This document shows, piece after piece, positions 20,798 to 29,453 of a stretch of 64,000 nucleotides of DNA (within the stretch, counting starts at the first letter, position 1; each line of letters starts with the position of its first letter). Under the pieces are notes generated by a model. That model saw only the letters and a program-made list of their open reading frames with translations. It was not told the origin of the DNA and did no database searches. This DNA is from Burkholderia lata (lineage in GTDB: Bacteria > Pseudomonadota > Gammaproteobacteria > Burkholderiales > Burkholderiaceae), in NCBI RefSeq assembly GCF_902499335.1, contig NZ_CABVQK010000007.1, positions 1 through 64,000 on the forward strand. Direction: 5' to 3'. The translations under genes and the position numbers were made by a program.

Positions 20798-20842
20798 TCG
20801 CGCACGACGGGCCGCGCGGATGCATCGATCCGCGCCCCGCAG

Positions 20843-20882
20843 GAAAAAGGCCCGACCGGCTGATACCGGTCGGGCCTTTTTG
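20843..20882. terminator. Bidirectional intrinsic terminator, thyA / DUF6600 gene
   Basis: AAAGGCCCGACCGG / CCGGTCGGGCCTTT, a 14-bp stem with a short loop, flanked by A and T runs. Confidence 0.92.
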
Positions 20883-20899
20883 TTTCACGTTTGCGGCAC

Positions 20900-23491
20900 T
20901 TACTGGCGATGCCGCTCTTCGTGACCGCCTTGCGGCGGCGGGTTACTCGGGTGCGGCGCCTCGACGCGCGGCGCCGGTTGCGGCCGCGGTTCCATGTGCG
21001 GGGCAGGCATCGACGGGCGCGGCTCCATGCGTGGCGCCGGTTGCGGTCTCGGCTCCATACGCGGAGCGGGTTGCGGCCGTGGATCCATGCGCGGCGCCTG
21101 CGGTTGCGGGCGCGGCATGTCATGTACGGCGGGGGCCGGCGGACGGTACTCGTTCACATGTGGCGGAGCGACTTCGCGGTGTGGCGACGGTTGCGCGAAT
21201 TCGGGGCGCGGTTGTGGCGCAGGAGCCGCCCGTTCCGGTTGGGGTTGCCCATGCTGGGCCGGCGTCGGCAAATCGGGGCGCGGACGCGGCTGCGGAATCT
21301 GCGCCGTGTTGTCGAGCCGCGGTTGCGGCAGTGCACGCGGCGTTTCGTTCCGGCTGCCGGGCTGCGCGCCCTGCGCAGTCGGCATGCCGTCCGGATGCGG
21401 GATCGCTGCGCTGCGCACCGGCGGCAGCGCATTCTGTCCTGCGGCATGCAGCGCGGTCGGCGGAGCAGGGCGTTGACGTTCCATCGGCGTGTGCGGCTGC
21501 ATCCACGCGGGCGACGGCGCCTCGGCGGCGTGCGCATTGCCGATGCCCGACGGACTGTTGGTCGCGACCGGCGGATGCGGGACGCCGTTGCCGGGCCCGA
21601 ATGCCTGATGCGGCATCGGGTTGCCGGGTGCCTGCGGCATGCCGCCGTTGGCGAAACGCGGTGCGTTGGGGTTTTCGCCGTTCGCCGGCCGCGCGACATT
21701 CGGCATGCCCGGCATCGGTGCCTCCGGCCGCCCGGCCTGCACGGCGGCCGGCTGGCCTTCGCGAGGCGCACGAGCCGGCTGCACGACGGGGCCGTGCGGA
21801 TTCACGAGCTGCACGTTGTGCATCGCCCATGCGCCGCCGCCCGGCTTGCCCGGAACGCGGACCGGACGAGCCGTGTAGTCGGCCGGCACGTTGGTCTTCA
21901 CGACGGGCGCGCCGGCACCCGGCACGCGCCCGCCTTGCTGTGCGAGGTGAGCCGCGGCCTGGTCGTGATACGCGGCCGGCACGGCGGGATTGCGCGTTGC
22001 GACGTACGGGTGCTGAGCGATCGCCGCCGGCGGACGATAGCTCGCATTGCGCAGTCCGCCCGTGAAGCTCTGGCGCACCGGCGCAATGCCCGGCGTACCC
22101 GGCGTGACGTGCGCATTGCGCCATTGCTGCGGATCGACATGCTGCGAGAAGTGCGCGACAGGCTGGCCGTGCACGAATGCGGACGCCGGCACGGCCGTGA
22201 TCGCATGCGGCGCGCGGAAGTTCACGTACGTCTTGTTGATGTTGGTGATATTGGTGATGTTCGTCACGTTCACGGTCTTGTTCACGTTGACGTTGTTCAC
22301 CACGATGTTGCGGTTCAGGCGGTCGTAGTAGTGCGGGCTCCAGCCGCCCCAGCCCGGATGCCACGGTTCGCCCGGGCCGAGCGCGAACCATGCGCAGCCG
22401 GCGGCGGCGACGCCGCCCACCGTGAGCGCGACGCTCCAGTCGGGGCCGCCGCCACCGCCCACGAACGCGACGAGTGCCGGCGCATAGACCGGCGGCTGGC
22501 TGACGACCAGCGGGCCCGGTACCCAGGCCCAGCTATCGTCCACGTACGCCCAGCGGCCATAGTGATACGGCGCGAAACCCCACGGCGCGTCGTCGACCCA
22601 CGTCCAGCCCCACGGGGCCTGCCAGATCCAGTGGCCGTCGTGATACGGCGCCCAGTCGGCCGGCGTGTCGTTCGGCACCCAGACCTGACCGTAATTCGGG
22701 GTTTCGCGCCACGTGCCGTTCGCGTCGAGATCCTGGTAGCCGGGAATGTCGCGGGACACATAGCGGGCCGACACCGAGCGCTCCTCGGCCGCGTCGCGGC
22801 TGGCGGCCCACTGGTCGAGCGCATCGGGCCCCGGGGAGGCGGATTGCTGCGCGACCTGCAGGTCGGTGCCCGTGAACACGACCTGCTGCCCGGGCGACAG
22901 CGGGTACTGCCCGTTGCTCCCGTAGACGGTCGCACTGCCGCTGCGCATCGTGACCGTCGTGCTCGCGCCGTCCGGCGCGACGTCGACGCGATAGTCGCCG
23001 GGGCCCGTGATGCCGAGCGCGAGGTTAGGCGTGTCGATTTCGTACGATCCGCCGGCCGGCAGATCGCGCACGTGCGTCGACACGGTGCCGAGCCCCACTT
23101 TCAGCTGGGTCGTCGTGTCGTCGAGGTTCAGCACCGACAGGCTGGTCGACTCGCCGAGCCGCACCGCGGTCGAGCCGACGTGCAGTTCCGAGCGCGCACC
23201 GGCGTCGTTCCAGAGCTGGTCGCCGGTCGTCAGCGGCCGGTTCACGGCGGCATACGACCACGTATCGGTGCCGGCCGGTTCGGTCGTCACGGCGCCCGAC
23301 AGGTAATTGAGTCGTGCGACACGGCTGGGCGGATCGCCGCCCGGTTGCCGTGCCGCGGCCGCATAGGGCGGGGCACCGGCCGATTGCGCGAATGCGGGGG
23401 GCAGTGCCGCAAGCGCGACGAACGCGAGCAGCGTGCAGCGGGCGGTTCGCTTGAGCGTGAACAGGGTGGCCATGATGAGCGTCTTCGTCAT
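20900..23491 (-). CDS. Large secreted FecR/DUF6600-type protein with Pro-rich tail
   Basis: 863 residues. Signal peptide with cleavage near PPAFAQ (35-36). Residues about 55-215 resemble a FecR-type beta-sandwich (VARLNYLSGAVTTEP, GDQLWNDAGARSELHVGSTA, GTVSTHVRDLPAGGSYEIDT). Residues 250-330 are a Trp/Tyr/Gly-rich block with repeated PWG and HYG motifs (GHWIWQAPWGWTWVDDAPWG), characteristic of DUF6600 proteins. Residues 394-424 form an Asn/Val/Ile/Thr repeat (VNVNKTVNVTNITNITNINK). The last 400 residues are a disordered Pro/Gln/Arg/Ala tail ending in tandem PRPQPAPRME repeats. An envelope or extracellular structural role is plausible but unproven. A second possible start, Met7, would leave the signal peptide intact. 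Confidence 0.8.
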   Translation of the reverse strand: MTKTLIMATLFTLKRTARCTLLAFVALAALPPAFAQSAGAPPYAAAARQPGGDPPSRVARLNYLSGAVTTEPAGTDTWSYAAVNRPLTTGDQLWNDAGARSELHVGSTAVRLGESTSLSVLNLDDTTTQLKVGLGTVSTHVRDLPAGGSYEIDTPNLALGITGPGDYRVDVAPDGASTTVTMRSGSATVYGSNGQYPLSPGQQVVFTGTDLQVAQQSASPGPDALDQWAASRDAAEERSVSARYVSRDIPGYQDLDANGTWRETPNYGQVWVPNDTPADWAPYHDGHWIWQAPWGWTWVDDAPWGFAPYHYGRWAYVDDSWAWVPGPLVVSQPPVYAPALVAFVGGGGGPDWSVALTVGGVAAAGCAWFALGPGEPWHPGWGGWSPHYYDRLNRNIVVNNVNVNKTVNVTNITNITNINKTYVNFRAPHAITAVPASAFVHGQPVAHFSQHVDPQQWRNAHVTPGTPGIAPVRQSFTGGLRNASYRPPAAIAQHPYVATRNPAVPAAYHDQAAAHLAQQGGRVPGAGAPVVKTNVPADYTARPVRVPGKPGGGAWAMHNVQLVNPHGPVVQPARAPREGQPAAVQAGRPEAPMPGMPNVARPANGENPNAPRFANGGMPQAPGNPMPHQAFGPGNGVPHPPVATNSPSGIGNAHAAEAPSPAWMQPHTPMERQRPAPPTALHAAGQNALPPVRSAAIPHPDGMPTAQGAQPGSRNETPRALPQPRLDNTAQIPQPRPRPDLPTPAQHGQPQPERAAPAPQPRPEFAQPSPHREVAPPHVNEYRPPAPAVHDMPRPQPQAPRMDPRPQPAPRMEPRPQPAPRMEPRPSMPAPHMEPRPQPAPRVEAPHPSNPPPQGGHEERHRQ
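20966..21115 (-). repeat. Tandem 30-bp repeats encoding (M-E/D-PRPQPAPR)n
   Basis: Four to five imperfect 10-residue units (MDPRPQPAPR, MEPRPQPAPR, MEPRPSMPAPH, MEPRPQPAPR) near the C-terminus of the DUF6600-type protein. Copy number of such in-frame repeats can change by slippage. Confidence 0.8.
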
Positions 23492-23635
23492 TGTCGCGGC
23501 GCGTCGATTCGTGCCGTTGAGTTCACAATATCCGCTCGGCCTGTTTCAATGCTCTGTGTTTTGTAAGTCGATTGGCACGCGATGTAACAAAACCTGTCGA
23601 TCGCGCGCCGTTGTCGTGCAGACGCAATGCAGGCG

Positions 23636-24343
23636 TCAAGCGGACGTAAGCCACCCGTCGAAAACCTGCTGTCCGGGCACGGTGACGCGCAGCACGCGCG
23701 GCCGTGCGGAGCGCTCGATCCAGCCGTGCGCGCAGAAGCTCTCGAGCAGCGCCGCACCGAGTGCGCCGCCGAGATGCGAGCGCCGCTCGCTCCAGTCGAG
23801 GCAGCCGCACGCGAAGCGGCGCCGGCGCGTGCGCTGCTGCGCGACGTCGATGCCCCATTGTGCGAGCGCCTGGGTGCCGAGTTCGGTGGTCTCGATCGCG
23901 TCGCCGTCGGCAAGCAGCCAGCCGCGCGCGGTGAGCCCGTCGAAGATGCGCACCGCAAGTTCGCCGGCCATGTGGTCGTAGCAGGTGCGCGCATAGCGCA
24001 GTTCGGCCGGGACCGTGCGGGACGGCGCCGGAACCGGGCGATGCGGTGCGGCCGCGCGGGCGACGTTCGCGAGCGCCTCGAGCGATGCCGCGATGTCGGC
24101 CGATGCGATCCGGTAGTAGCGGTGCCGGCCGCGCACGTCGAGCGCGAGCAGGCCGCCTTCGGTCAAGCGCGCGAGGTGGGCGCTTGCGGCGGACGGCGAC
24201 AACCCCGCGATCATCGTCAGTTCGCCAGCCGGCCGTGCACTGCCGTCCATCAGCACCCACAGCATCGCGGCGCGCCCGGGGTCGGCAATCAGCGAGCCGA
24301 TGCGGCTCAGGCCCGGAAAGTGGTGGTCGTCTTGGTCGGTCAT
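23636..24343 (-). CDS. ArsR/SmtB-family winged helix regulator
   Basis: 235 residues. The N-terminal 95 residues are an ArsR winged helix-turn-helix: DPGRAAMLWVLMDGSARPAG, ELTMIAGLSPSAASAHLARL (recognition helix) and the wing LLALDVRGRHRYYRIAS. The remaining 135 residues form a second domain with RRRFACGCLDWSERRSHLGG, seen in many proteobacterial DNA-binding proteins of this type; the CGC could bind a metal but no classical CVC metal site is present in the recognition helix. The ligand is unknown. An inverted repeat 47 bp upstream (24390-24427) is a likely self-operator. Same strand as the DUF6600 gene, 144 bp apart. Confidence 0.85.
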   Translation of the reverse strand: MTDQDDHHFPGLSRIGSLIADPGRAAMLWVLMDGSARPAGELTMIAGLSPSAASAHLARLTEGGLLALDVRGRHRYYRIASADIAASLEALANVARAAAPHRPVPAPSRTVPAELRYARTCYDHMAGELAVRIFDGLTARGWLLADGDAIETTELGTQALAQWGIDVAQQRTRRRRFACGCLDWSERRSHLGGALGAALLESFCAHGWIERSARPRVLRVTVPGQQVFDGWLTSA

Positions 24344-24389
24344 CGTCGTGTCTCGTCAGGCGGGATGATCCTCAGTGTAGTGGGCGTGC

Positions 24390-24427
24390 GCATTCGATGT
24401 TTCGCTTTTGGCTGAAATGTCGGATGC
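24390..24427. promoter_or_regulatory. Inverted repeat, candidate ArsR-family operator
   Basis: GCATTCGATGTTTC - 10 bp - GAAATGTCGGATGC: 14-bp arms with 11 complementary positions, placed between the ArsR-family gene and the divergent 45-residue ORF so that one dimer could control both. Confidence 0.5.
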
Positions 24428-24539
24428 AGTGGCGCGCGCGCGGTCGATGCGGCGGAACTAGGCTGCGGCCGCTTGCGGCGCGCGCGTAGAATGGCCGAAA
24501 GCGGCAGCAGCGGGCTGCCGCACGTGACACGATGCAACG

Positions 24540-24677
24540 ATGAAGACGATTTTCTGTTTGCTGGCGGCCGCGCTCGTCTGCACGGCCTGTGCGCAGGGCG
24601 GTGGCGCGACCGGCGAGCGCGGCGGCAGCCTCGAGATGTACGGAACGATCGATCAGGGCATCACGGTGCGCCGCTGA
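24540..24677 (+). CDS. 45-residue lipoprotein-like small protein
   Basis: Frame of 46 codons, ATG AAG ACG ATT to TGA. The product starts MKTIFCLLAAALVCTACAQG: a charged N-terminus, an 11-residue hydrophobic core and a cysteine at a lipobox-like position (VCTAC, with Cys at -3 instead of Leu, so lipidation is uncertain). The remainder is a 28-residue mature peptide rich in Gly with LEMYGTIDQGITVRR, a pattern that resembles the ends of small Burkholderia lipoproteins. Divergent from the ArsR-family gene. No clear Shine-Dalgarno sequence. Family not recognised. Confidence 0.55.
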   Translation: MKTIFCLLAAALVCTACAQGGGATGERGGSLEMYGTIDQGITVRR

Positions 24678-24762
24678 CCGGTGCCGGCCGCGTGTGCGCC
24701 GGGCAGGGCCCCGGCAGCCGCGCCACACGGGGCGCCCCGCGACGCGTTGCCGCAGTGCAACG

Positions 24763-24768
24763 TATAAT
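24763..24768 (+). promoter_or_regulatory. -10 element TATAAT before thioesterase gene
   Basis: Consensus TATAAT 39 bp before the thioesterase start; no good -35 at standard spacing. Confidence 0.4.
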
Positions 24769-24807
24769 GGCCCGATTACAGCGCCCCTGCCGCCTGGAGC
24801 CAACAAG

Positions 24808-25320
24808 ATGCCCCAATCCTCCCCCGTACCGGCGGCCCTCGACCGCACCGAAACCGTATTCCGCTTCCTCGCCGAGCCGTCGTCCGTGAACTTCGGCGGA
24901 AAGGTGCATGGCGGCGCGCTGATGAAGTGGATCGACGAGGTCGCGTATGCGTGCGCGGCCGTCTGGTCGAGCCGCTATTGCGTGACGGTCAGCGTCGGCA
25001 ATATCCGCTTCCAGCGTCCGATCCTGGTCGGCAATCTGGTCGAGCTGAAGGCGCGCGTCGTCGCGACGGGCCGCACCAGCATGCACATCCATGTGTCCGT
25101 GCATGCCGGCGACCCGAAGGGCGGCGTGCTGCGCCAGACGACCGATTGCCTCGTCGTGTTCGTCGCGGTCGACGAGAACGGCAACCCGGTGCCGGTGCCG
25201 CCGTTCGTGCCCGAGACGGACGAGCAGAAGGTGCTCGCGAAATACGCGGCCGACGTGCGGGCCGCGCTCGACAAGATCGTCGAGATGAAACCGGAAGAGG
25301 TCGCGAAGGGCGCGGTCTGA
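24808..25320 (+). CDS. Acyl-CoA thioesterase, hotdog fold (YciA-like)
   Basis: 170 residues. Single hotdog domain with FGGKVHGGALMKWIDEVAYA, in which the conserved helix and the acidic residue D form the YciA/BACH active site. IRFQRPILVGNLVELKARVV and RTSMHIHVSVHAGDPKGG are strands of the fold. It hydrolyses acyl-CoA to free acid and CoA; chain-length preference is unknown. GGAG at 24795 with a spacing of 9 supports the ATG at 24808 over longer frame extensions. Confidence 0.9.
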   Translation: MPQSSPVPAALDRTETVFRFLAEPSSVNFGGKVHGGALMKWIDEVAYACAAVWSSRYCVTVSVGNIRFQRPILVGNLVELKARVVATGRTSMHIHVSVHAGDPKGGVLRQTTDCLVVFVAVDENGNPVPVPPFVPETDEQKVLAKYAADVRAALDKIVEMKPEEVAKGAV

Positions 25321-25364
25321 CCGCTGCGGGCGCCGCGCATCGCGCCGCGCCCGTTTTCCTGCCG

Positions 25365-26756
25365 TTACTGCCCGATCATCTGCTCGGGGCGCACCCACGC
25401 ATCGAATTCCGCCTCGGTCAGGTAACCGAGCGCGAGCGCGGCCGCCTTCAGCGTCGTGCCTTCCTTGTGCGCCTTCTTCGCGATCTGCGCCGACTTGTCG
25501 TAGCCGATGTGCGGATTGAGCGCCGTCACGAGCATCAGCGATTCATTCAGCAGCAGGTCGATCCGCGAGCGGTTCGGCTCGATGCCCACCGCGCAGTGGT
25601 CGTTGAAGCTCTGCGCGCCGTCGGCGAGCAGCCGCACCGATTGCAGCACGTTGTGCGCAATCATCGGCCGGAACACGTTCAGCTCGAAATTGCCGCTCGC
25701 GCCACCGACGTTGACCGCGACGTCGTTGCCGAACACCTGGCAGCACAGCATCGTCACGGCTTCCGACTGCGTCGGGTTCACCTTGCCCGGCATGATCGAG
25801 CTGCCCGGCTCGTTCTCGGGAATCGACAGCTCGCCGAGCCCGCAGCGCGGCCCGCTTGCGAGCCAGCGGACGTCGTTCGCGATCTTCATCAGGCCGGCCG
25901 CGACCGTCTTCAGCGCGCCGTGCGCGAACACCAGCGCATCGGCGGCCGCCATCACCTCGAACTTGCTCGGTGCCGTCACGAACGGCAGCTTCGCGAGCCG
26001 GCCGATTTCATCGGCGACGCGCACCGCGAACTCCGGATGCGCGTTCAGCCCCGTGCCGACCGCGGTGCCGCCGAGCGCGAGTTCGTACAGGTGCGGTAGC
26101 GCCGATTCGACGTGACGGATGCCCTGGTCGAGCTGCGCGACGTAGCCGGAAAACTCCTGGCCGAGCGTGAGCGGCGTCGCGTCCTGCAGGTGCGTGCGGC
26201 CGATCTTCACGATATCGGCGAACGCCTTCGACTTCGCGTCGAGCGTCGTGCGCAGCGTGCGCAGCGCCGGCAGCAGGTGATTGACGATCGCGTACGCGGC
26301 CGCGACGTGCATCGCGGTCGGGAACACATCGTTCGACGACTGGCCGCGGTTCACGTCGTCGTTCGGATGAACCTTGCGCGCTTCGCCGCGCTCGCCGCCC
26401 ATCAGTTCGCTCGCGCGATTCGCGATCACCTCGTTGAGATTCATGTTGGTCTGTGTGCCGGAGCCCGTCTGCCACACGGCGAGCGGGAATTCGCGCGGAT
26501 GCTTGCCGGCGATGATCTCGTCGGCCGCGTCGATGATCGCGCGCGCCTTGTCGTCGGCCAGCACGCCGAGCGACTGGTTCACGGCCGCTGCGGCGCGCTT
26601 GACGATCGCGAGCGCGTGGATCAGCTCGGGCGACTGCTTCTCGGTCGAGATCCGGAAATTCTGCAGCGAGCGCTCGGTCTGTGCGCCCCAGAGCCGGTCG
26701 GCCGGCACGGCGATCTCGCCGAACGTATCGCGTTCCATCCGAACTGCTTCGTTCAT
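25365..26756 (-). CDS. fumC: Class II fumarate hydratase
   Basis: 463 residues. Signature of the fumarase/aspartase superfamily [13 protein letters not shown] (flexible catalytic loop with Ser) and the substrate-binding texts [16 protein letters not shown] and [20 protein letters not shown]; the catalytic His lies in [15 protein letters not shown]. Fe-independent, oxygen-stable enzyme of the TCA cycle interconverting fumarate and malate. GGAGGAG lies 8 bases before the ATG. Monocistronic in appearance. Confidence 0.97.
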   Translation of the reverse strand: MNEAVRMERDTFGEIAVPADRLWGAQTERSLQNFRISTEKQSPELIHALAIVKRAAAAVNQSLGVLADDKARAIIDAADEIIAGKHPREFPLAVWQTGSGTQTNMNLNEVIANRASELMGGERGEARKVHPNDDVNRGQSSNDVFPTAMHVAAAYAIVNHLLPALRTLRTTLDAKSKAFADIVKIGRTHLQDATPLTLGQEFSGYVAQLDQGIRHVESALPHLYELALGGTAVGTGLNAHPEFAVRVADEIGRLAKLPFVTAPSKFEVMAAADALVFAHGALKTVAAGLMKIANDVRWLASGPRCGLGELSIPENEPGSSIMPGKVNPTQSEAVTMLCCQVFGNDVAVNVGGASGNFELNVFRPMIAHNVLQSVRLLADGAQSFNDHCAVGIEPNRSRIDLLLNESLMLVTALNPHIGYDKSAQIAKKAHKEGTTLKAAALALGYLTEAEFDAWVRPEQMIGQ

Positions 26757-26911
26757 GATCCACTCCTCCAGGAAAGGGGAAAGGCCGCGCGTCGTCGCGC
26801 GGCATCAGACGTAATCAGACGTATCTTGAGGCAGTCGCGCCGCTCGCGCGGCGTCTTGAGATCTTCAACCGGCAAGCATAGCGCCGGCTCGGATTTCGCG
26901 TCGTGTCGCGC

Positions 26912-28300
26912 TCAGTGCGGCGACGTCACGAGCGACCCGCTCTTCAGATGAAAGCGCCACGCCATCAGCACGGCCACGCTTGCGAGGCCGGCGGCGAGGC
27001 CCCACCAGAGGCCTCGCGCACCGAGCCCCACGTGGAACGCGAACCAGTAGCCGGTCGGAAAGCCGATGCCCCAGTAGCCGAGGGTCGCCGCGAGCATCGG
27101 GATGCGCGTGTCCTTCAGGCCGCGCAGCGCACCCGACGCGACGGTCTGCGCGCCGTCGACGATCTGGAACACCGCGGCGATGCCGAGCAGCGATGCGGCG
27201 AGCGACACGGTGGCCGCGTTGGCCGGATCGTCGAGGTTCAGGTACAGGCCGACGATCGCATGCGGCGCGACGACCAGCACGATGCCCGACAGCGTCATGA
27301 ACGCGACACCGAGGCCGAGTGCGACGAAGCCCGCATGCCGCGCGGCGACGGGTGCCCCTGCGCCGACCCAGTAACCGACCCGCACGTTGGCGGCCTGGCC
27401 GATCGCGAGCGGCACCATGAACGCCACCGACGCGACGTTCAGTGCGATCTGGTGCGCGGCCAGCGACGTCGCGCCGAGCACGCCGATCGTCAGGCCGGTC
27501 GCGAGGAACAGCGTCGACTCGACCCCGTACGTGATCGCGACGGGCCAGCCGATGCCGATCAGTTCGCCCATCATCGGCAGCTTCGGGCGCGCGGCGGTGA
27601 CGAAATGACGAAAGCGCTGCCGGCCGTGCAGCAGCCAGATCAGTGCGAGCGCGGTGAGCCAGATCGTGATCGTCGTCGCGACCGCCGAGCCAAGGAAGCC
27701 GAGGCGCGGCAGCCCGAACGCGCCGTGGATCAGCCCGTAGTTCAGCACGCCGTTGACGCCGACGCCGCCGATCGACACCCACAGCAGCCGGCGCGCCGCG
27801 CCGATCGCCGGCAGGAATGCGCGCATCAGCCCGACGCCGATCAGGCTGCCGAGCGCCGCGAAGCGCAGGATGCCGGTGTATTCGCCGACGTGATGCGCGA
27901 GCAATGGCGGCTCGTGGAACATCAGCAGGATCGGTTCGGACAGCGACAGCGCGATGATCGCCGGAATCGCCAGCAGCACGGACAGCGCGAAGCCGGTCCA
28001 GTAGATGTGCGGTACGCGCTCATCGGCCTTGGCGCCGCGCGCATGCGCGACGCTGACGCTGACCGACGACAGCACGCCTTGCAGGATCGTGACGATGACG
28101 AAGAAGAAGTTCGCGCCGAGTCCGCCCGCGGCAAGCGAATCGGGGCCGAGCGAGCCGAGCAGTACCGTGTCGGTGACGCTCATCGCCATCTGCGAGAGCT
28201 GTGCGATCGCGAGCGGCGCGGCGAGGCGCGCGGTATCGGCGGCGTGACTGGACAGGGACGGCGGCGCGGCGGCCGTCCGCGTAAGACCGGAATGCGACAT
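26912..28300 (-). CDS. norM: MATE family efflux transporter (NorM-like)
   Basis: 462 residues and about 12 membrane helices in two bundles, the MATE architecture. SQMAMSVTDTVLLGSLGPDS near the N-terminus and GWPVAITYGVESTLF in the second half are family segments; ANVRVGYWVGAGAPVAARHA is the conserved loop. Predicted to export cationic drugs using Na+ or H+. The start is chosen from homology-like length; there is no clear Shine-Dalgarno. The gene symbol follows the NorM subfamily and is tentative. Confidence 0.88.
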   Translation of the reverse strand: MSHSGLTRTAAAPPSLSSHAADTARLAAPLAIAQLSQMAMSVTDTVLLGSLGPDSLAAGGLGANFFFVIVTILQGVLSSVSVSVAHARGAKADERVPHIYWTGFALSVLLAIPAIIALSLSEPILLMFHEPPLLAHHVGEYTGILRFAALGSLIGVGLMRAFLPAIGAARRLLWVSIGGVGVNGVLNYGLIHGAFGLPRLGFLGSAVATTITIWLTALALIWLLHGRQRFRHFVTAARPKLPMMGELIGIGWPVAITYGVESTLFLATGLTIGVLGATSLAAHQIALNVASVAFMVPLAIGQAANVRVGYWVGAGAPVAARHAGFVALGLGVAFMTLSGIVLVVAPHAIVGLYLNLDDPANAATVSLAASLLGIAAVFQIVDGAQTVASGALRGLKDTRIPMLAATLGYWGIGFPTGYWFAFHVGLGARGLWWGLAAGLASVAVLMAWRFHLKSGSLVTSPH

Positions 28301-28433
28301 GGAATGGGCGCTCGCGCGGGTGCGGGCCCGCGCTATATGTATTTATTTTGAGAGACGGCTAGCTTACGGCTTTATTCGAACCGTGTCGAACGCGCGCGCC
28401 GATGGCCATGTCGCAGGCAGGGGGAACAGATCC

Positions 28434-28652
28434 CTAGGCTTCGCGCACGGCAATGCGCGTGTCGCCGAGCAGGACGACCTGGCCCGCGCGGATCTTGCAG
28501 GTCTTGCGCAGTTCGACCGCGCCGTCGACTTTCACCGCGCCGGACGCGACGATCAGCTTCGCGGTGCCGCCGCTGTCCGCGAGGCCGGTGATCTTGAGAA
28601 GGTTGTGCAGCTCGACGTATTCGCCGGTCAGCGTGAAATCCAGGTTGGGCAT
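28434..28652 (-). CDS. S4 domain RNA-binding protein (YbcJ-like)
   Basis: 72 residues, almost entirely one S4 domain: LHNLLKITGLADSGGTAKLI, ASGAVKVDGAVELRKTCKIR and AGQVVLLGDTRIAVRE. The family binds structured RNA, probably rRNA. The frame runs on upstream to 29429 but the ATG at 28652 begins the conserved MPNLDFTLTGEYVEL. No partner gene is linked. Confidence 0.88.
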   Translation of the reverse strand: MPNLDFTLTGEYVELHNLLKITGLADSGGTAKLIVASGAVKVDGAVELRKTCKIRAGQVVLLGDTRIAVREA

Positions 28653-28737
28653 GACGAAGAAGGGGCGCAATGCGCGGGAGGAATCGCCTCGCATCATACG
28701 GCACCGCGGGCCGGCGCGCGAGCGCGGCCGGCCGCTG

Positions 28738-28757
28738 CATGCAGTTGTTAGGGAGTG
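28738..28757. other. attC-like half-site (possible cassette-recombination remnant)
   Basis: GCATGCAGTTGTTAGGG ends in GTTAGGG, which fits the GTTRRRY core of integron attC sites; a bulged GC hairpin (GCCGGC.GCGC / GCGCGGCCGGC) lies just to its left at about 28708-28730. The matching opposite core RYYYAAC is not found within 150 bp, so it is at best a degenerate half. Confidence 0.25.
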
Positions 28758-28922
28758 TGAGCCATTCGTCAGCAAATGAAACGGTGGGTAACAGTCTGAG
28801 AGATTCGAGAACCGGCCGTGCGGGCCGCGGGTCTTTTGTCGTACCTGCCGCGTGTTGTGGCGGGGGACGCACCGGACTGCATCGCTGCGGTTCGGGCGCA
28901 CAACTTCCTGAGGAGAATTGCC

Positions 28923-29330
28923 ATGTCCAAGATTCGTACGATGCTGATCGGTGCCGCGCTGACGGCGTTCGCCACGTCGGCCGCATTTGCCCAGACGGGC
29001 ACGGCGGTGCAGGGTGCAGCCGGTGCCGGCGTACAGGCGCAGACGCCGGCGGCGGGTGCCGGTGCCGGTGCCGGCATGCAGGGCAGTGCGGGCGCGAACG
29101 CGTCGGGCAATGCAGTCGGCGGTGCAACCGATGCAGTCGGCGCGGCAGCCGATGGCGCGAAAGATACGGCGTCGTCGGCCGTTCACTCGGCCAAGAAGCA
29201 CACGAAGCATGCCGCGAAGTCGGCCAAGAGCCATGTCGGCTCGGCCAAGGCGAAGGCCGGCGAAGCGACCGAAGGCGGCGCGTCGGTCGGCGCGGAGGGC
29301 GGTGCATCGGCTCAGGGCGCCACGCAGTAA
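28923..29330 (+). CDS. Secreted Ala/Gly-rich protein with Lys/His-rich segment
   Basis: 135 residues. Signal peptide MSKIRTMLIGAALTAFATSA ending AFAQ. The mature part is strongly Ala/Gly/Thr-biased, first [24 protein letters not shown] repeats, then a basic stretch SAKKHTKHAAKSAKSHVGSA resembling histone-H1-like tails, then an Ala/Gly/Glu tail. The gene is transcribed rightwards with GAGGAGA 7 bases before the ATG. Family unknown; related low-complexity exported proteins are common in Burkholderia. No disulphides or catalytic motifs. Confidence 0.7.
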   Translation: MSKIRTMLIGAALTAFATSAAFAQTGTAVQGAAGAGVQAQTPAAGAGAGAGMQGSAGANASGNAVGGATDAVGAAADGAKDTASSAVHSAKKHTKHAAKSAKSHVGSAKAKAGEATEGGASVGAEGGASAQGATQ

Positions 29331-29392
29331 GCGGTGCCTGGTGCCGCGCGACGCTCGTCCCGGACGGTGCATCGCGACGGTGGCCATCCGAC

Positions 29393-29425
29393 GGCCCGGT
29401 TCGCATTGCGCGAACCGGGCCATAT
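29393..29425. terminator. Strong hairpin between convergent genes
   Basis: GGCCCGGTTCG / CGAACCGGGCC, an 11-bp perfect stem with a 7-base loop, but only a poor T-tract (ATATTCAT). Confidence 0.6.
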
Positions 29426-29453
29426 TCATCTGTCGATGCGCATCAGCGTGCCG

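Noticed and set aside
23558..23593. Inverted repeat GTTTTGT...ACAAAAC upstream of the DUF6600-type gene.
   Set aside because: 7-bp arms with 22-bp spacing; can arise by chance in an AT-richer patch and has no further support.
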